Of a DNA stretch of 64,000 nucleotides, positions 35,007 through 45,646 are shown in pieces (within the stretch, counting starts at the first letter, position 1; every line of letters begins with the position of its first letter). Origin of the DNA: Grifola frondosa (lineage: Eukaryota; Basidiomycota; Agaricomycetes; Polyporales; Grifolaceae); assembly GCA_001683735.1 (NCBI GenBank), contig LUGG01000004.1:1674001-1738000 (forward strand), read 5' to 3'. Below the pieces are notes generated by a model that saw only the letters and a program-made list of their open reading frames with translations, had not been told where the DNA came from and did not search any database. A program made the translations under genes and the position numbers.

Positions 35007-36223
35007 CAGTTGCAAGGAGCTGTATCTTCCGAACTCGGGCCCGGTTTTCATATATCTTGCATAATGTTGTACATTGTAAATGACATCCCATGACCGACAT
35101 GGGACTACCAACGGTGCGCCGTGTCATGTCTATGAAAGCTGAATTCCGTCTGGTGCCATCAATCTGTGGAACACTCCAAGCAAGATCTAGATGAATTTGT
35201 ACATCATAAGTATGCATTATGGTACGCCGATGTGGTTGATACGTACTCAATGTGCTGGGCCCCGTCGGGAGGGGCAGCGACATTGGAGGGGTAGGGGTGG
35301 CGACATGCTGGGCCCCGACATGCGGGACAGTGGTATTGGGAGGGGTAGGAACGGCGTCGTGCTGGGGCCCGAATTGCATGGTGGCGGGGTCTCGTAAGGT
35401 TCCATCATACAGATAAAGTCCAGATAGCGTGCAGTATCTTTGGTCTAGTACCGAATGTGATACTTTGAAAGTGGTGGGCGAGGATCAACCTGGCATCGGG
35501 GGGGGGGGACCAGGAGGTAAGATAGCATCTCCTGAAAGGTATCAAAGCTGAGGCCCACGGCCGCGGGCGACTTGTGCTTGAATCGCAGGCTGCCCTTGTC
35601 GACTATGTACATGAATCATAGCTCCGCCAATTGAGATAATTCGGTGAGTGCGTTCGTGAACGTAGGTGACGAGTACAAAACCAGGTAGAATGGAGGGCGC
35701 CGTCTGGGTCCGAAGAGTACCGTATAAAGTCGATAGAAGAGTGGGCAGATAGGCGGGCGTCGTTGTCAAAAGCTTGCGCATGGGTGCATGGCAAACCATA
35801 TTTCTCCTCCGGCCATCTTACAGCGGCGGCTTACTTAGCGCCCACCCTCTGATCTCATCTAGATCTCGTTCTGGTCTCGTCACTCAGTCCCTCTCCCAGC
35901 TAGCACAATGACTCTCACTGATCTTGAGCTTGCCGTCTTCTTGTTTTTCCGGCCTTTTTGTCCATGCCACATCCTCGTCAAACTTTCATTCCACGAGCTC
36001 ACGCCATCCGTGAAAACCAACCTCGATCCGATCAAAAGTGATCGGTTAATTCGAGCGCAGGTCGTCTCCGCATGAATCAGTATCAGAAGTACAGTCCATC
36101 TGCTACTTTGAAGTCACAATCAACATCCGCCTTAAGAATTCCTGTTTGTTGTAGGTAATATACTAAGGTGTGCTTCGAGTTCCTTACTCTGCATATTTTA
36201 AATCCACGGTCATTGTCTTCAAC
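35007..36223. other. Intergenic with minisatellite and G-run, no secure gene
   Basis: About 1.2 kb between RAD18 and the acetyltransferase gene. It holds a 54-base tandem repeat (listed separately), an 11-base G run at 35498-35508, and short open frames on both strands, for example on the minus strand at 35542-35799. Their composition is not convincing and no family resemblance is seen, so none is called. Confidence 0.5.
35252..35389. repeat. 54-base tandem minisatellite, about 2.5 copies
   Basis: The core tgctggg-c-ccg recurs at 35252, 35306 and 35360, an exact 54-base period, and flanking GGGAGGGG-type segments recur with it. Because 54 is a multiple of three, both strands stay open: the minus strand reads an 18-residue Pro-rich unit (GPQHDAVPTPPNTTVPHV, then GAQHVATPTPPMSLPLPT). 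Whether it is translated is unknown. Confidence 0.8.
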
Positions 36224-37272
36224 ATGTCCCGCTTCACAGTTGAACGCATTGAATATCCTTCAGGCGAGTCTTCGGACTCAGCTTCACCATAAAGGTCATC
36301 GTGCTAACATCAGCATAGAGGCCCAAATTGATGCATCTGTCGCGTTATTCGTCCTATGCATGAAAGATGGCGAGCACTTGTCACGAAGCTGGCTCTTTCA
36401 CTCATTGTCGAACTATTGTAGACCTAGCCGCCATTAGTCTGTGTGGAGGCGACATTTCTTTGCTGGGTCTACAAGCGCGTGCCATACTGCAGGCGGGCAT
36501 CTTCGCTGGAGAGTATTATGCTGCTACGGACGAGAACGGCAACATATTAGCCTTCACGATGTGGATGCCTCCGGGTCAAGAAATGCTCAGCACGTCAGTA
36601 TTCTTAATGCTTCAAGTTGTGATACTCGGCCTGCACACTCAATACATTTTTAGGCCCGAGCAACGAGCGCTTGGATTCGAGGAGTTCATAGCACGGCTTC
36701 CCCAGGCTGGGAAAGAGTATTTCAAAAATGTTGTGCGTCGTTTACATTGGGTGGCGTTAGGATTCTTATTGACTCGGTATTTCGTTCACATGATTGTAGT
36801 ATCTGGCTGAATTTCCAGGTTTCGTCGCGAGCTGCCTGGGGACAACGGTAATTCTGACTGTACATGAAACATTGTGTTGCTGATAGCGCGGGCATAAGGG
36901 AAAACTCGATTCTTGGTGGCTGCACATGGCCATGGTAGTCCCGGAGTGGCGCAGACAAGGTATCGCGAAAGCTCTCATTGGGTTCGTGCGTGCAAAGGCA
37001 AGTATTGCCATTGTCATCTGTGGTATGCTAGTCGACTGATGACTGAGGTATTTGCAGGCCGCACAGAAAGGCGAAACACTCGCGCTTTCTACGACGGCAT
37101 CCAAGAATGTATGTGTCCATTTGTTTTGACGTAGGGGAATGCTCCGTTAATATGGTACTAGGTGCCTATATACAGAGCACTTGGCTTCGAACTGAAGGGG
37201 GAGCGAGTAATGCCTTCACCGTGGGGGGATTGGCCATTGTATATCTTCTCACTCGAAAACAAGGTCCTCTAA
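36224..37272 (+). CDS. GNAT-family N-acetyltransferase
   Basis: Transfers an acetyl group from acetyl-CoA; substrate unknown, cytosolic. ATG 36224 gives MSRFTVERIEYPS. Splicing 36264-36318 with a GC donor (AG|GCGAGT) yields EAQIDASVALFVLCMKDGEH, then LCGGDISLLGLQARAILQAG, FAGEYYAATDENGNILAFTM, QRALGFEEFIARLPQAGKEY. The acetyl-CoA site is SWWLHMAMVVPEWRRQGIAK (R-x-x-G-I/A pattern). A second GC-AG intron (36998-37057, AAG|GCAAGT) joins FVRAK to AAQKGETLALSTTASKN; the last exon reads VPIYRALGFELKGERVMPSP and ends SLENKVL, stop at 37270-37272. Two middle joins, near 36733-36830 and 36855-36900, were not resolved exactly. The family call is firm from motif and C-terminal YRALGF. Confidence 0.87.
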
Positions 37273-37947
37273 TGATCATCTCCAAGTAGTTCTACGAATG
37301 GCTCCGCAGAGTCCTTCCATGTGATGAAGTATCGATAGATGGCGGTCGCAGATCCTCTAGTTAGCAGATCAATAGTATGATGGCCCACGAGCCCGGGGGG
37401 GCAACAGCGCGATTCCAAGGGGGGACGAAATTTGGTCCGGTTTGGTCCCATGACGAAAAGACCAATCCGACCAATCTGACCTTAACCCTAGAATGACCAG
37501 ACCAGTTGGGTCCGTCGGAGTCACGTGAGGCAGTCCGCGGAAACTCGATATGTTTTTTTTTTGTTTTGATGCCACGATGGACACACAAGAGCAGATTTAA
37601 CAAAACATATAATGCAGAAATGTATCTCATGCATTGTACAGGTGAAAGAAATGAAAAGAGTATGAAAACAGGCATGTTCAAGAGCTTCAAGACTGTGCCA
37701 CATTGCTTGGACCACCTCCATCTTCGGGACAGCTCGCCCCCCGACGCCATCATCGGGTCATGTGTGTGCTCGTTGTCTATGGCTAGAGGTAGTTTATAGA
37801 TAGTTTTTCATAATCACGGCATTCCAAAATTCAGATATTCATAGACAGACTTACTTCAGAAATTGAAGCTGATCCTCCCAACCCGCCCGCAGCTTTAATA
37901 TATTAGCTTGCTTGATGCAACTTGAATGCGAGGGCGCTCACCTATAT
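37273..37947. other. Intergenic, nothing recognised
   Basis: About 675 bases between convergent genes. Contains an 11-base T run near 37552. Open frames here overlap on both strands and show no coding signature. Confidence 0.5.
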
Positions 37948-38462
37948 TTACACACCCGCCGGGCTCCGACGCTGCTGGGTGTCACGCAAGGACGGCAGTG
38001 GCGACGGCTGGCGGCTCGACCCCGTGCGCGAGTACTCATATGCGCCGATGAGCTTCTCCATGTCGCGCTCGCGCCGCGCCTCCTCCACCGCACGCAGCTT
38101 CTCCAGCCCGATGTCCTCACCCTCTGCCGGGAGCATCCATCGCTGGCCCCGCTTGTGCCCGAACAGCCGCTCCCCGAAGCGCAGCAGCCGTCCGCGCCAG
38201 GTGTGCGGCCCCGCAATGCGTTGGCCGTCGCGAACTGGGCAGTCGCCTGTGCGCGGCGCTTGTGCGCGCGTCGCCGCCAGAGCATGAGTACGATGATGAA
38301 GATGAAGACGCAGCCGAGCGCCATGAGGAGGATCTCCCACCACGCGAGTGCACGTCCTGAGCTTGAGGACGTGGTGTTGGTGGTGGGGATGTTGATGCCG
38401 GTGATGGAGGGAAGGGGAGTGCCTGCACTCGTGCCCGAGGCACGCTCAAGTGATGGAGGCAC
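37948..38462 (-). CDS. Single-span membrane protein (start not resolved)
   Basis: Coding sequence can be followed from about 38462: PPSLERASGTSAGTPLPSIT, a Thr/Ser-rich ectodomain (NIPTTNTTSSSSG), one helix (ALAWWEILLMALGCVFIFIIVLMLW, 743 region near 38290-38360) and a basic stop-transfer RRRAHKRRAQATAQFATANA. The tail then continues in another frame as PHTWRGRLLRFGERLFGHKR, GEDIGLEKLRAVEEARRERD, LIGAYEYSRTGSSRQPSP, stop at 37948. The switch falls at a CCCC run (38209-38212), where one more base would restore a single frame. This layout is common in agaricomycete plasma-membrane proteins of unknown role. The N-terminal exon and signal peptide were not located; one or two upstream exons near 38540-38650 are possible. 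Confidence 0.65.
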
Positions 38463-39071
38463 GGTGCCACACCAACGCCGCTACACCAATCCATGCCTGC
38501 ATCCTTATTACCAGAATCCGTGTCCCCTGCATGCAAGTATCACTGCCGCCAACATATCTCAATGTGCACACACCTGCGTCGACGTCAACAGTTCCGCATG
38601 ATGTTTCATTGTATCCCGTGAGACTGGGAGAGTGCCGCTGCGACGGCATCAGTAAATAAGCAGATAGCGTACTAGGATGGAATCATTGTTCGCAGCACCA
38701 GAAGATAGCAGACACAGATACAATAGCTGGTAAAGCAGGTTCTGAGAGAGTGAAGACAAAAGATAATGGAAGACGAGCGGCAACGAGTGCGCTTGCCTTC
38801 CCAGGGAGACTCGAGAGGGGGACCCTGGGTGCCTATTTGGGTGGTTGTCGGGGCACCCTGGGCCGCCATGCGGCCCGCCTGCGGCGGGCGAAACCCTTGG
38901 AATGACTAATTTGCCCCCAGGGGAATGTTCAATGCGAAGACGCAACGGTCACGTGCCCACGACGCGTTGAGTGGAAGCTGAGCCTCTTGTATGCGCTCGC
39001 CGGTTATCCTCAAGCCTCATCGACATCATTTTGTTACTTTGACCTCTCCTCCTCATCTCGTCTATCGTGCC
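38463..39071. promoter_or_regulatory. Divergent intergenic region with GC-rich palindrome
   Basis: About 600 bases between the membrane-protein gene and F-box gene 2. Near the middle (38829-38890) are two GC-rich inverted repeats, one listed separately. It must carry the promoter of the F-box gene and may hold the first exon of the minus-strand gene. Confidence 0.4.
38873..38889. repeat. GC palindrome gcccgcc-tgc-ggcgggc
   Basis: Seven-base perfect arms around a three-base loop. A near-identical core occurs at 56406-56423 in unrelated intergenic DNA. A second short inverted repeat (ggtgcc...ggcacc) lies immediately to its left. Confidence 0.7.
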
Positions 39072-41135
39072 ATGTATAAACCGCAAGTTAGTGCAGCGTC
39101 TCGTGTGAATCGCCCTCGTCCTACGCGTAAGCAGAAACTTGAAGCGGATCGCAAGAAGGGAAAACGGCCCAATCGCAATGCCGGTAAACTGGCTCATCTG
39201 CTCAACATGCCCATGGATATATTCTTCGAAGTGAGTTCCCCTGAAGTCATAACACTATTTCCCTGTTGCTGAAGATGCCACTGGTTGTTCGGATATAGGT
39301 TGCATCCAAACTGACTCCTCTCGACATCCTTCACTTGTCTCGTGTCTCCAAAGGGTTTCGTGCTATACTGATATCAAAGACTGCACAACATATCTGGATT
39401 GCCGCTCGCCGCAATATACAACCACAGTTTCCCGATTGTCCCCCAAACCTGTCCGAACTGCAGTATATTTCACTTATTTTCGAGCAGCATTGTCAGGTAT
39501 AGTTATCAGTCATTGTACATTGTTATCCATCTCATATCTTGACAGGCATGTGGCATACAACGAGCCCCGAAGGTGGATTACGCCTTGGGGATTCGATTGT
39601 GTGGTCCTTGTTGGAAAACAAAGTGAATATAGTTCCTTCTAATTCATCGCCTAGCGTCTGACAGATGAATGACAGTGTAAAACAAGGAAAGACCCTGAAG
39701 AAACAGTTTAAGAACATCGACGACAAGATTTTCACCCTGCTCCCTGTCGCTGATCCAAATGCTGGTACGTGGAATACCCGAAATCTACAGCTGAGTGCAA
39801 TAATTAATTCGCTCTCATCAAGACGACGTCGATATTCTTGATCATGACATGCATGACCTATATTATGAACCAGAATTTTCTGCGATTGCAAAGCAGTATC
39901 TGGCTCTGCTTTCTGACAAAGAAGGCCTAGCACAGTTTGTAGATGTGCAAAGAGATGCCGTTGATAAGAGACAACTGGTGAGCATGTGGTTCCACATTCA
40001 TTATTAAAATTTGTTCCCATTGGTGAAAATCGTAACACAGCACAATGTTTCGATAATAAACTGGGAAAAGGACAGCTTACATGAGAAAATGGACAAAGAT
40101 CGCGCAACACGAGTCAGAAGACAAAACAGGCGAGTTTGTCTAGTAATACAATGGGCCTTCGTTTGCTAGATGACGTACTGCAGTATCAAAGCCAAGTTGG
40201 CCGAGTTAGGTTACACGACGGAGGAATATCCATTATACGAGAGGGAATGGAATAAGATAATGTATCAATCAAGGGACCTGACACCGACAAGTATGTTCAT
40301 TAGGACTTCAGAACGATTTACGGTTGACAATACAGCATTATCTAGCCTGGAAGACCATCCCCCAAGCTGGAGAAGATATTGCAAGAAAACCGGAAGTACA
40401 GAATTCGTGCTGCATTCTTGGCCAAATGGCGTGCACGTCGAGAACAGATGATGGCGTTATATGGAGCCTACCTTTCTGCGGCAGACGAAACAGTTCACAA
40501 ACGCACTCTGCCATTTTCAAAGATGCCATAGAACTGCCTAGTCTCGCTGCGCTGCTAATTGCGGACGAGCCTGACAAGGATATCTCTCCAGAACAGTTCA
40601 GTGCTACCGTGGATTCGTTCTTATTGGACGCGGAGACTTTTGCAATGACAGTCAAGCAAGATCTTGTCGGACTCATGTACAATGGGGATCTCAAGGCCGA
40701 CGAAGATCCCGATGACATCCGCAGACTTGATGGGCCCGCAGCACTGTTCACATGCTCCCAGTTATTCCATCGCTCAATCCTCTCCGCATCCACTCTCATG
40801 GAGCATTGGCAAGCGAAACATCCGAGTGAATGCTGGTCCGCGGACAAGGTCCATCGGCACTATGTTAATGAGAAATATGTCCAGCAGTTGGTAGAGGCAC
40901 TGGGCTTTTCCGAGAACATCTCTATCAATGTGGTTGCTGATCTTGTCGACTCTGGGACGTCAGTCGCATGCTCATGTGGCGAAATTTTGACGAGACCAAT
41001 CGGGAGGTGGCAACATAACCTCCTAGCTATTGCTGTGAGTTATTTACACCTCAATCAATGCTAAGGTCATCATGGTCTTATGACTTCTATCCATAGCTCC
41101 GGCACGTCGAGACTCATAATAGAAACTCGCAGTAG
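39072..41135 (+). CDS. F-box protein, copy 2
   Basis: Paralogue of the minus-strand gene at 9735-11666 and a probable SCF substrate adaptor. ATG 39072 starts MYKPQVSAASRVNRPRPTRK; the F-box reads LAHLLNMPMDIFFE, intron, KLTPLDILHLSRVSKGFRAI, SKTAQHIWIAARRNI. Next come FPDCPPNLSELQYISLIFEQ and the zinc-ribbon-like C-x2-C (HCQACG) and C-x2-C (LCGPCW), SVKQGKTLKKQFKNIDDKIF, YYEPEFSAIAKQYLALLS, and the C-terminal ELPSLAALLIADEPDKDISP and VACSCGE, stop at 41133-41135. Two apparent indels, a C run at 40359-40363 and near 40511-40517, interrupt the segment PKLEKILQENRKYRIRAAFL...HKRTLP. Either sequence error or early decay; copy 1 shows a similar break. Confidence 0.8.
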
Positions 41136-42668
41136 GCATTACGCACTGAATGCACGCATTTGATACACATGCTAATATCTCCTTCCAGATCCGTCAAGCA
41201 GCCTGCGCTTCGCGTCAAGATTTTAGGCCCCAGTGAAACCGACGACGCCCAAGCGAGACGACGAGACAGTGCAGAAGCAGAAGGAACTATTCTCTCTACT
41301 ACCGTCTCCAACACCCCCGAGATCTCCAATGTATCCGCGAGCACGATCAGATAATTGGCTCATATAGAACGCGTAAGTCCACGCGATGCGATATGTCTCA
41401 GTTTACTCACCTCATCTCAGGACGATAATCCAACGCAGCATCATTTCAACCCAGTTTCACACTCCTCATAATTCAAATTTTCCTTGATCGTCCCTTTCAT
41501 ATCGACCCAGTGCTCTTCCTTGGTGAGCACGGCTGTGACGCGACTTTTGTTACTAGCATATGGGTAATTCAATAAATTTTTCTTTCCAAAATTTGCTTTG
41601 GAACACAGTGCAATTGATATTCTCGTGAACAGAACAACCTGATATATTTTTGCTAATATCCTCGCCGATATTTTCGAGAGTTTTACTGCTTGATACAGGT
41701 ACCTTGAAGCTTGAGCTCAAAGTCCTCCGACTGCAACTTGTTTGATCGATCGCGATAAAAGCACCCGGTCAGCGCTTCATTAATTTCTTCACGAAATCTT
41801 CCCTGCAGCTGGGCATATTGCAACCATCTTCCGACTGTATCGGAATTGTTGTGTCCAGTCCGGCCCTGACCCACATATACAGCGTCCTTTGTCGTAAAAT
41901 GCGTTGAATCCTAGCCGCATCATGTTTGCCACCGCTTACCCGTTATTCAACGGTTGCATATTTTCGGGTGAGCCAGCCCTCCATCACTGACGGCATTCCA
42001 GAGGTCGAAGAACGTCGACATTATTAGTTGCGATGTATGAAATAGTCTCATTGGACGCAGGCTTCCACGACTCGGACGGCCCACATGCGCGTGAAAAACT
42101 GTCACAATCAGGTGATTGCTTCATTCCTAAGAAACATAGCGGTCCTACTCATTTTTTTAACGCGCAGAGTCCGAAGCGCTTGCCCTGACTGTTGCCACAG
42201 GTCGAGTCAGCATCTGTATCGAGTCGGCGTCATTGGTCGAAGTTCGCCACGATTAATATTGTTCATCAAGTCGCTTGCACTCCGTCAACGAGTTCGCCCC
42301 ATCATATTGCGTGGTGGTCGACTGATATGCACCCATATGTACAGAGAACTTCAATTTTCCCCGGCCGTCAGCGCCACCGCCCTATAGCTTCTATTATTCG
42401 TGATAGGGATCATACAATCTGTGATTTCCCCCATGATCCTTGGTTGTATTGGTCCTCTGGGATCACTTGCGTGACATGTCGAATGATGCGGTAATGTGAT
42501 AACGAGTCTGATGTCCCCTGCGGGCGGTGTTCAGGTACATTGTCGGTGTTATCCTAGTCTCTGATCGCGGACAGTACAGAGATGATAATTACTAGCTCCT
42601 GGTAGATGCATCACACAGGGTTTCCCGCCGCACGTATCATCTCTAGAAGCCTTTGCTGCCTGTAGCAA
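41136..42668. other. Intergenic, no secure gene
   Basis: About 1.5 kb with only short open frames. The best is a 63-residue minus-strand frame at 41683-41874 (GRWLQYAQLQGRFREEINEA), which has protein-like composition but no flanking exon that could be joined to it. Not called. Confidence 0.5.
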
Positions 42669-43573
42669 ATGAAAGGTCGCGGAGGACATGTTGCTCTCTA
42701 TATTTTGCCAGACGGTGATGAGAAAGGTACCGCTCAGCGCTGACGCCTTGCTGTAGAATCGTCACTGACGTCCAGCGACTCGTTCAGGGTCCTCGACCGT
42801 CGATGATGGCGCGTATTCCAAATTCGTGCAACTCTCGAACTGGGTCCACCTCGCCATCGCCGTCTTCGTAATTATGGGCATTACATCTTACCTCCGTGCC
42901 GTGGTCCTCTTTAGGACGGGACCTGCGGCACCCGGCGGCGACATCGAGTGCCCAGAGGCGCTATATCAGTTCGATGGGAACGACTCCATTGTCATTATGC
43001 CCTTCGCCACCGCACACGTCAGCCGGGCGGAGCCTTACAAGGTATTCCCGGAGGACCAGCATCTGCGATCGAGCAGCGCGGATGCCCTGTCCCCGCATCT
43101 CCGAGTTTCTGACGATGTGCGTCCATATTCTCTAACCGCGGATACGTAATTTGATATGGAATGAACAGATACTCACGATCCTGCAATTCCGCACGGTTGA
43201 CGTCGACACGGATCATTGTGCCCTCGCGTTGCTCATCCCGCCGACAGACGACGACTCTCCGCAAACCGACGGTGATGCCAGAGGTATACAGCTCGACGTA
43301 TGCGCCCTGGATAATTCCCATCCTCTCGATGTGCGCACACTGTCGTGGGCAAACCGTCCGCATTGCCGCACACACATCGGCACGCTCCCGGTGCGCACTG
43401 GTGAGGAGGTCCGCCTACCAGAGTTCCCCTGCACACGGGCGTCTGTGCACACCTTCGAAATCTCGTGCGCGCCCAGCTCGCCGGGATGCACGCTCGATCT
43501 ACTCGGTATACGGTCCACCCTGAACACGACGTTGGGTGAGCTCCAAATGATTTGCGTCCAGATCCAGCACTGA
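42669..43573 (+). CDS. Type II single-span protein, 267 residues, But2-like outline
   Basis: Exons 42669-42726, 42776-43116 and 43169-43573 join through GT-AG introns of 49 and 52 bases and keep one frame. Residues 1-41 are cytoplasmic (MKGRGGHVALYILPDGDEKA); a helix at about 42-65 (WVHLAIAVFVIMGITSYLRA) follows; the lumenal or extracellular part includes QFDGNDSIVIMPFATAHVSR, ILQFRTVDVDTDHCALALLI, QLDVCALDNSHPLDVRTLSW and EISCAPSSPGCTLDLLG, with several Cys able to form disulphides. The pattern of Cys-containing beta strands resembles fungal secreted proteins labelled ubiquitin 3 binding protein But2 C-terminal, but that is a memory-based resemblance only. Function unknown. Confidence 0.7.
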
Positions 43574-44074
43574 ATTTTGGCTGCCACCAGGGGTGTTCAT
43601 GCGCCAACTCCAAGCAATATGACCGTCCCTTCGTGCTGAGGGATCCGGTGGAGGCTGAGTAAGAGGAGATATGTTCTGAGGTAATTGTACTGCGTAACAG
43701 TGTCCCAACCTGTGTGAGCCAAACAGGCCGACGTTGTACTTGACATATCCGAGAGTGTACCACCACGTGTTCAACGGACAGCGGAAGCGGACAGTTACCT
43801 GCAAGCTGCTGTGCCTAACATGAGGCTTAGCCCTTACTGGCAATAAACGGGGGAAAAGCGAGCCGCTGGACTGATCATGCAACAACAACACAGAGCTGCA
43901 CAATCAGTCCGTCAGACCGGACCCAGTAATCAATCACACTCTCGCGTAGCTAGTGCCAGCGGAACATTATCTGCTCAGCAACGTCCTCGATAATCAATAA
44001 CGGGAGCGCTAGCAGTCCTAGCAAGCGCGTGGAATAATCATCTGTCGAGCACTATACATGGCGACGCAGCTGTC
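43574..44074. other. Convergent intergenic, nothing recognised
   Basis: About 500 bases between the stop of the single-span protein gene and the HAT1 stop. No exon or repeat stands out. Confidence 0.5.
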
Positions 44075-45646
44075 CTAATGTACAAGCCCAAGGATGCGCA
44101 GATAGTCCGCACGCACCGTGCGGAACGTCTCCTCCAGCTTCTGCTGCCGCTCCTCCTTGTCCAGCTGCATTAGCGTCTCCTGCATAAGCAACCACACACC
44201 GTCAGCACAACACAACACAAAGCCGAACAGGGGAACATACGAAGTTGAAGCGGTACAGCCGCTCCTTGACTTGCAACCGGTACGCGCGCTGCACGCGCGC
44301 GTCCATGGGGTCCAGGTACTTCAGCATGAGCATCTCAATGAGGCGGTGAAACTGGCGCTGTGCGCGAGCACAAAAACATCAGCAATTGCGGGCGCGCAGC
44401 CGCACGGGTACCCACCGAGGCGATCTTGAGCTCGACCCGCCACTTCTCGAGCCACGCGCGGTCCGCGGGCGGGCCCATCTTCCCCGCGCTAGCCTTGCCC
44501 TTGCCCTTGCCCTTACCCTTCCCCACGCCGCCGACCTTCCCGCCGCCGCTCGATACACCCTCCGAGCCGAACGCCTCCGCCATGAAGCGCTCGTTCGCAA
44601 GCAGCATCTTCAGGTCGTTGCGGTCGCGCAGGTCCTCGAACGCCTCCGCGGGGTCCTCCACGGTGAGCTCCGCGATGCGCGGCTGCGCGAGGACGTGGCG
44701 ATACACGGCGGTGTACAGCGCGGAGCCGTGGCCCTCTTGCTGGTACGGCGGCAAGATCACGAACTGACTGATGCGCATTCGCACGCGTTCCGGGAAGCAG
44801 TAAAATGGGTAGAGCGTAGAGTACCCGACGAAGTGGTACGTCGCAATGTCTGGTGCCGAGCGCCGCTTCCGCTTTTCGTATAGCACGACGAACTCCCACG
44901 TCTCGTCATCCTCGCTAATATACGAGCCCGCCTCGATGTACAGTAGGATGAATAGCTGCATCCGCCGGTGGTACTCCCGGAACCCAGGTGTCTTCCACGT
45001 GCTCTGCGGTACGAAAAAGAGGATGAGTATAGAGGGAGACGAGGAGGAGGGGACTTACATGGTACACCTCGAAGTCGACCGTCTCTTCATCCTCCGGGCT
45101 AAGCACCTGTGGGATCGCGACGTTCTTGCCCTTGGACGAGACCGAGGTCGCGGAACGTGAGTAGGAATATATCTTCTCGCCGAACGGCTTGAACGCTGTC
45201 GCGTCCTTCTCGACTCGCGCGAGGAACTCCGCCTCGTCTTTGTGGTAATCTGGTGCGATGAAGGAGCTCAATGTGCCTTCGATATCATCTACCGTCGATG
45301 TAGACGGCAGCTTCTCTGAGTATTTGATGGAAAGGAATTGTGCGAGCGACCCCGACGCGAACTTTAGCTGTACGCAGACTGTATTCAGACCGCAAAGATA
45401 AACAAATAATGTTGACAGGACTCACGTCTATCGTTAGATCCTTATATCCGTAAATCTTCTCATCTTCACCAAATATCTGCGAGGAAAGGGTGAGTAACAA
45501 ATACGGACCACGCGAGGATATAGAAGGATGAAATGAAGCTGCGATGGATATCTAGGATTCGTTGATCCCATCCTCAAAGGCAGCCTTCCGTAGTGGAAAG
45601 AATTCTGGAACCATGACACATTCGGGGTCACAAGCGCTCGACAGCA
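44075..45646 (-). CDS. HAT1: HAT1, type B histone acetyltransferase catalytic subunit
   Basis: HAT1 acetylates newly made histone H4 on K5 and K12 before deposition. The N-terminal domain reads IFGEDEKIYGYKDLTIDVS, FASGSLAQFLSIKYSEKLPS and DYHKDEAEFLARVEKDATAF. The GNAT core reads VYH, intron, STWKTPGFREYHRRMQLFIL, YHFVGYSTLYPFYCFPERVR, RMRISQFVILPPYQQEGHGS (acetyl-CoA loop Q-x-x-G-x-G/S) and ELTVEDPAEAFEDLRDRNDL. A low-complexity Gly/Lys insert (KGKGKGKGKASAG) precedes ADRAWLEKWRVELKIAS; the C-terminal exons carry EMLMLKYLDPMDARVQRAYR and DYLRILGLVH, stop at 44075-44077. The upstream boundary is uncertain: an ATG at 45646 opens a frame toward FHPSISS but meets a TAG unless a first intron is present. 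Confidence 0.92.

Noticed and set aside
35542..35799. A minus-strand frame of 85 codons downstream of RAD18
   Set aside because: Briefly looked cyclin-like, but no diagnostic residues are present and no exons could be joined to it.
38540..38649. A minus-strand first exon for the single-span membrane protein
   Set aside because: A possible GT-AG intron exists, but the resulting N-terminus is not a signal peptide and the frame join is ambiguous, so it was left out of the gene span.
41683..41874. A 63-residue minus-strand frame with protein-like composition
   Set aside because: No adjoining exon, no ATG-led model and no recognised family. It could be a gene fragment but support is too thin.
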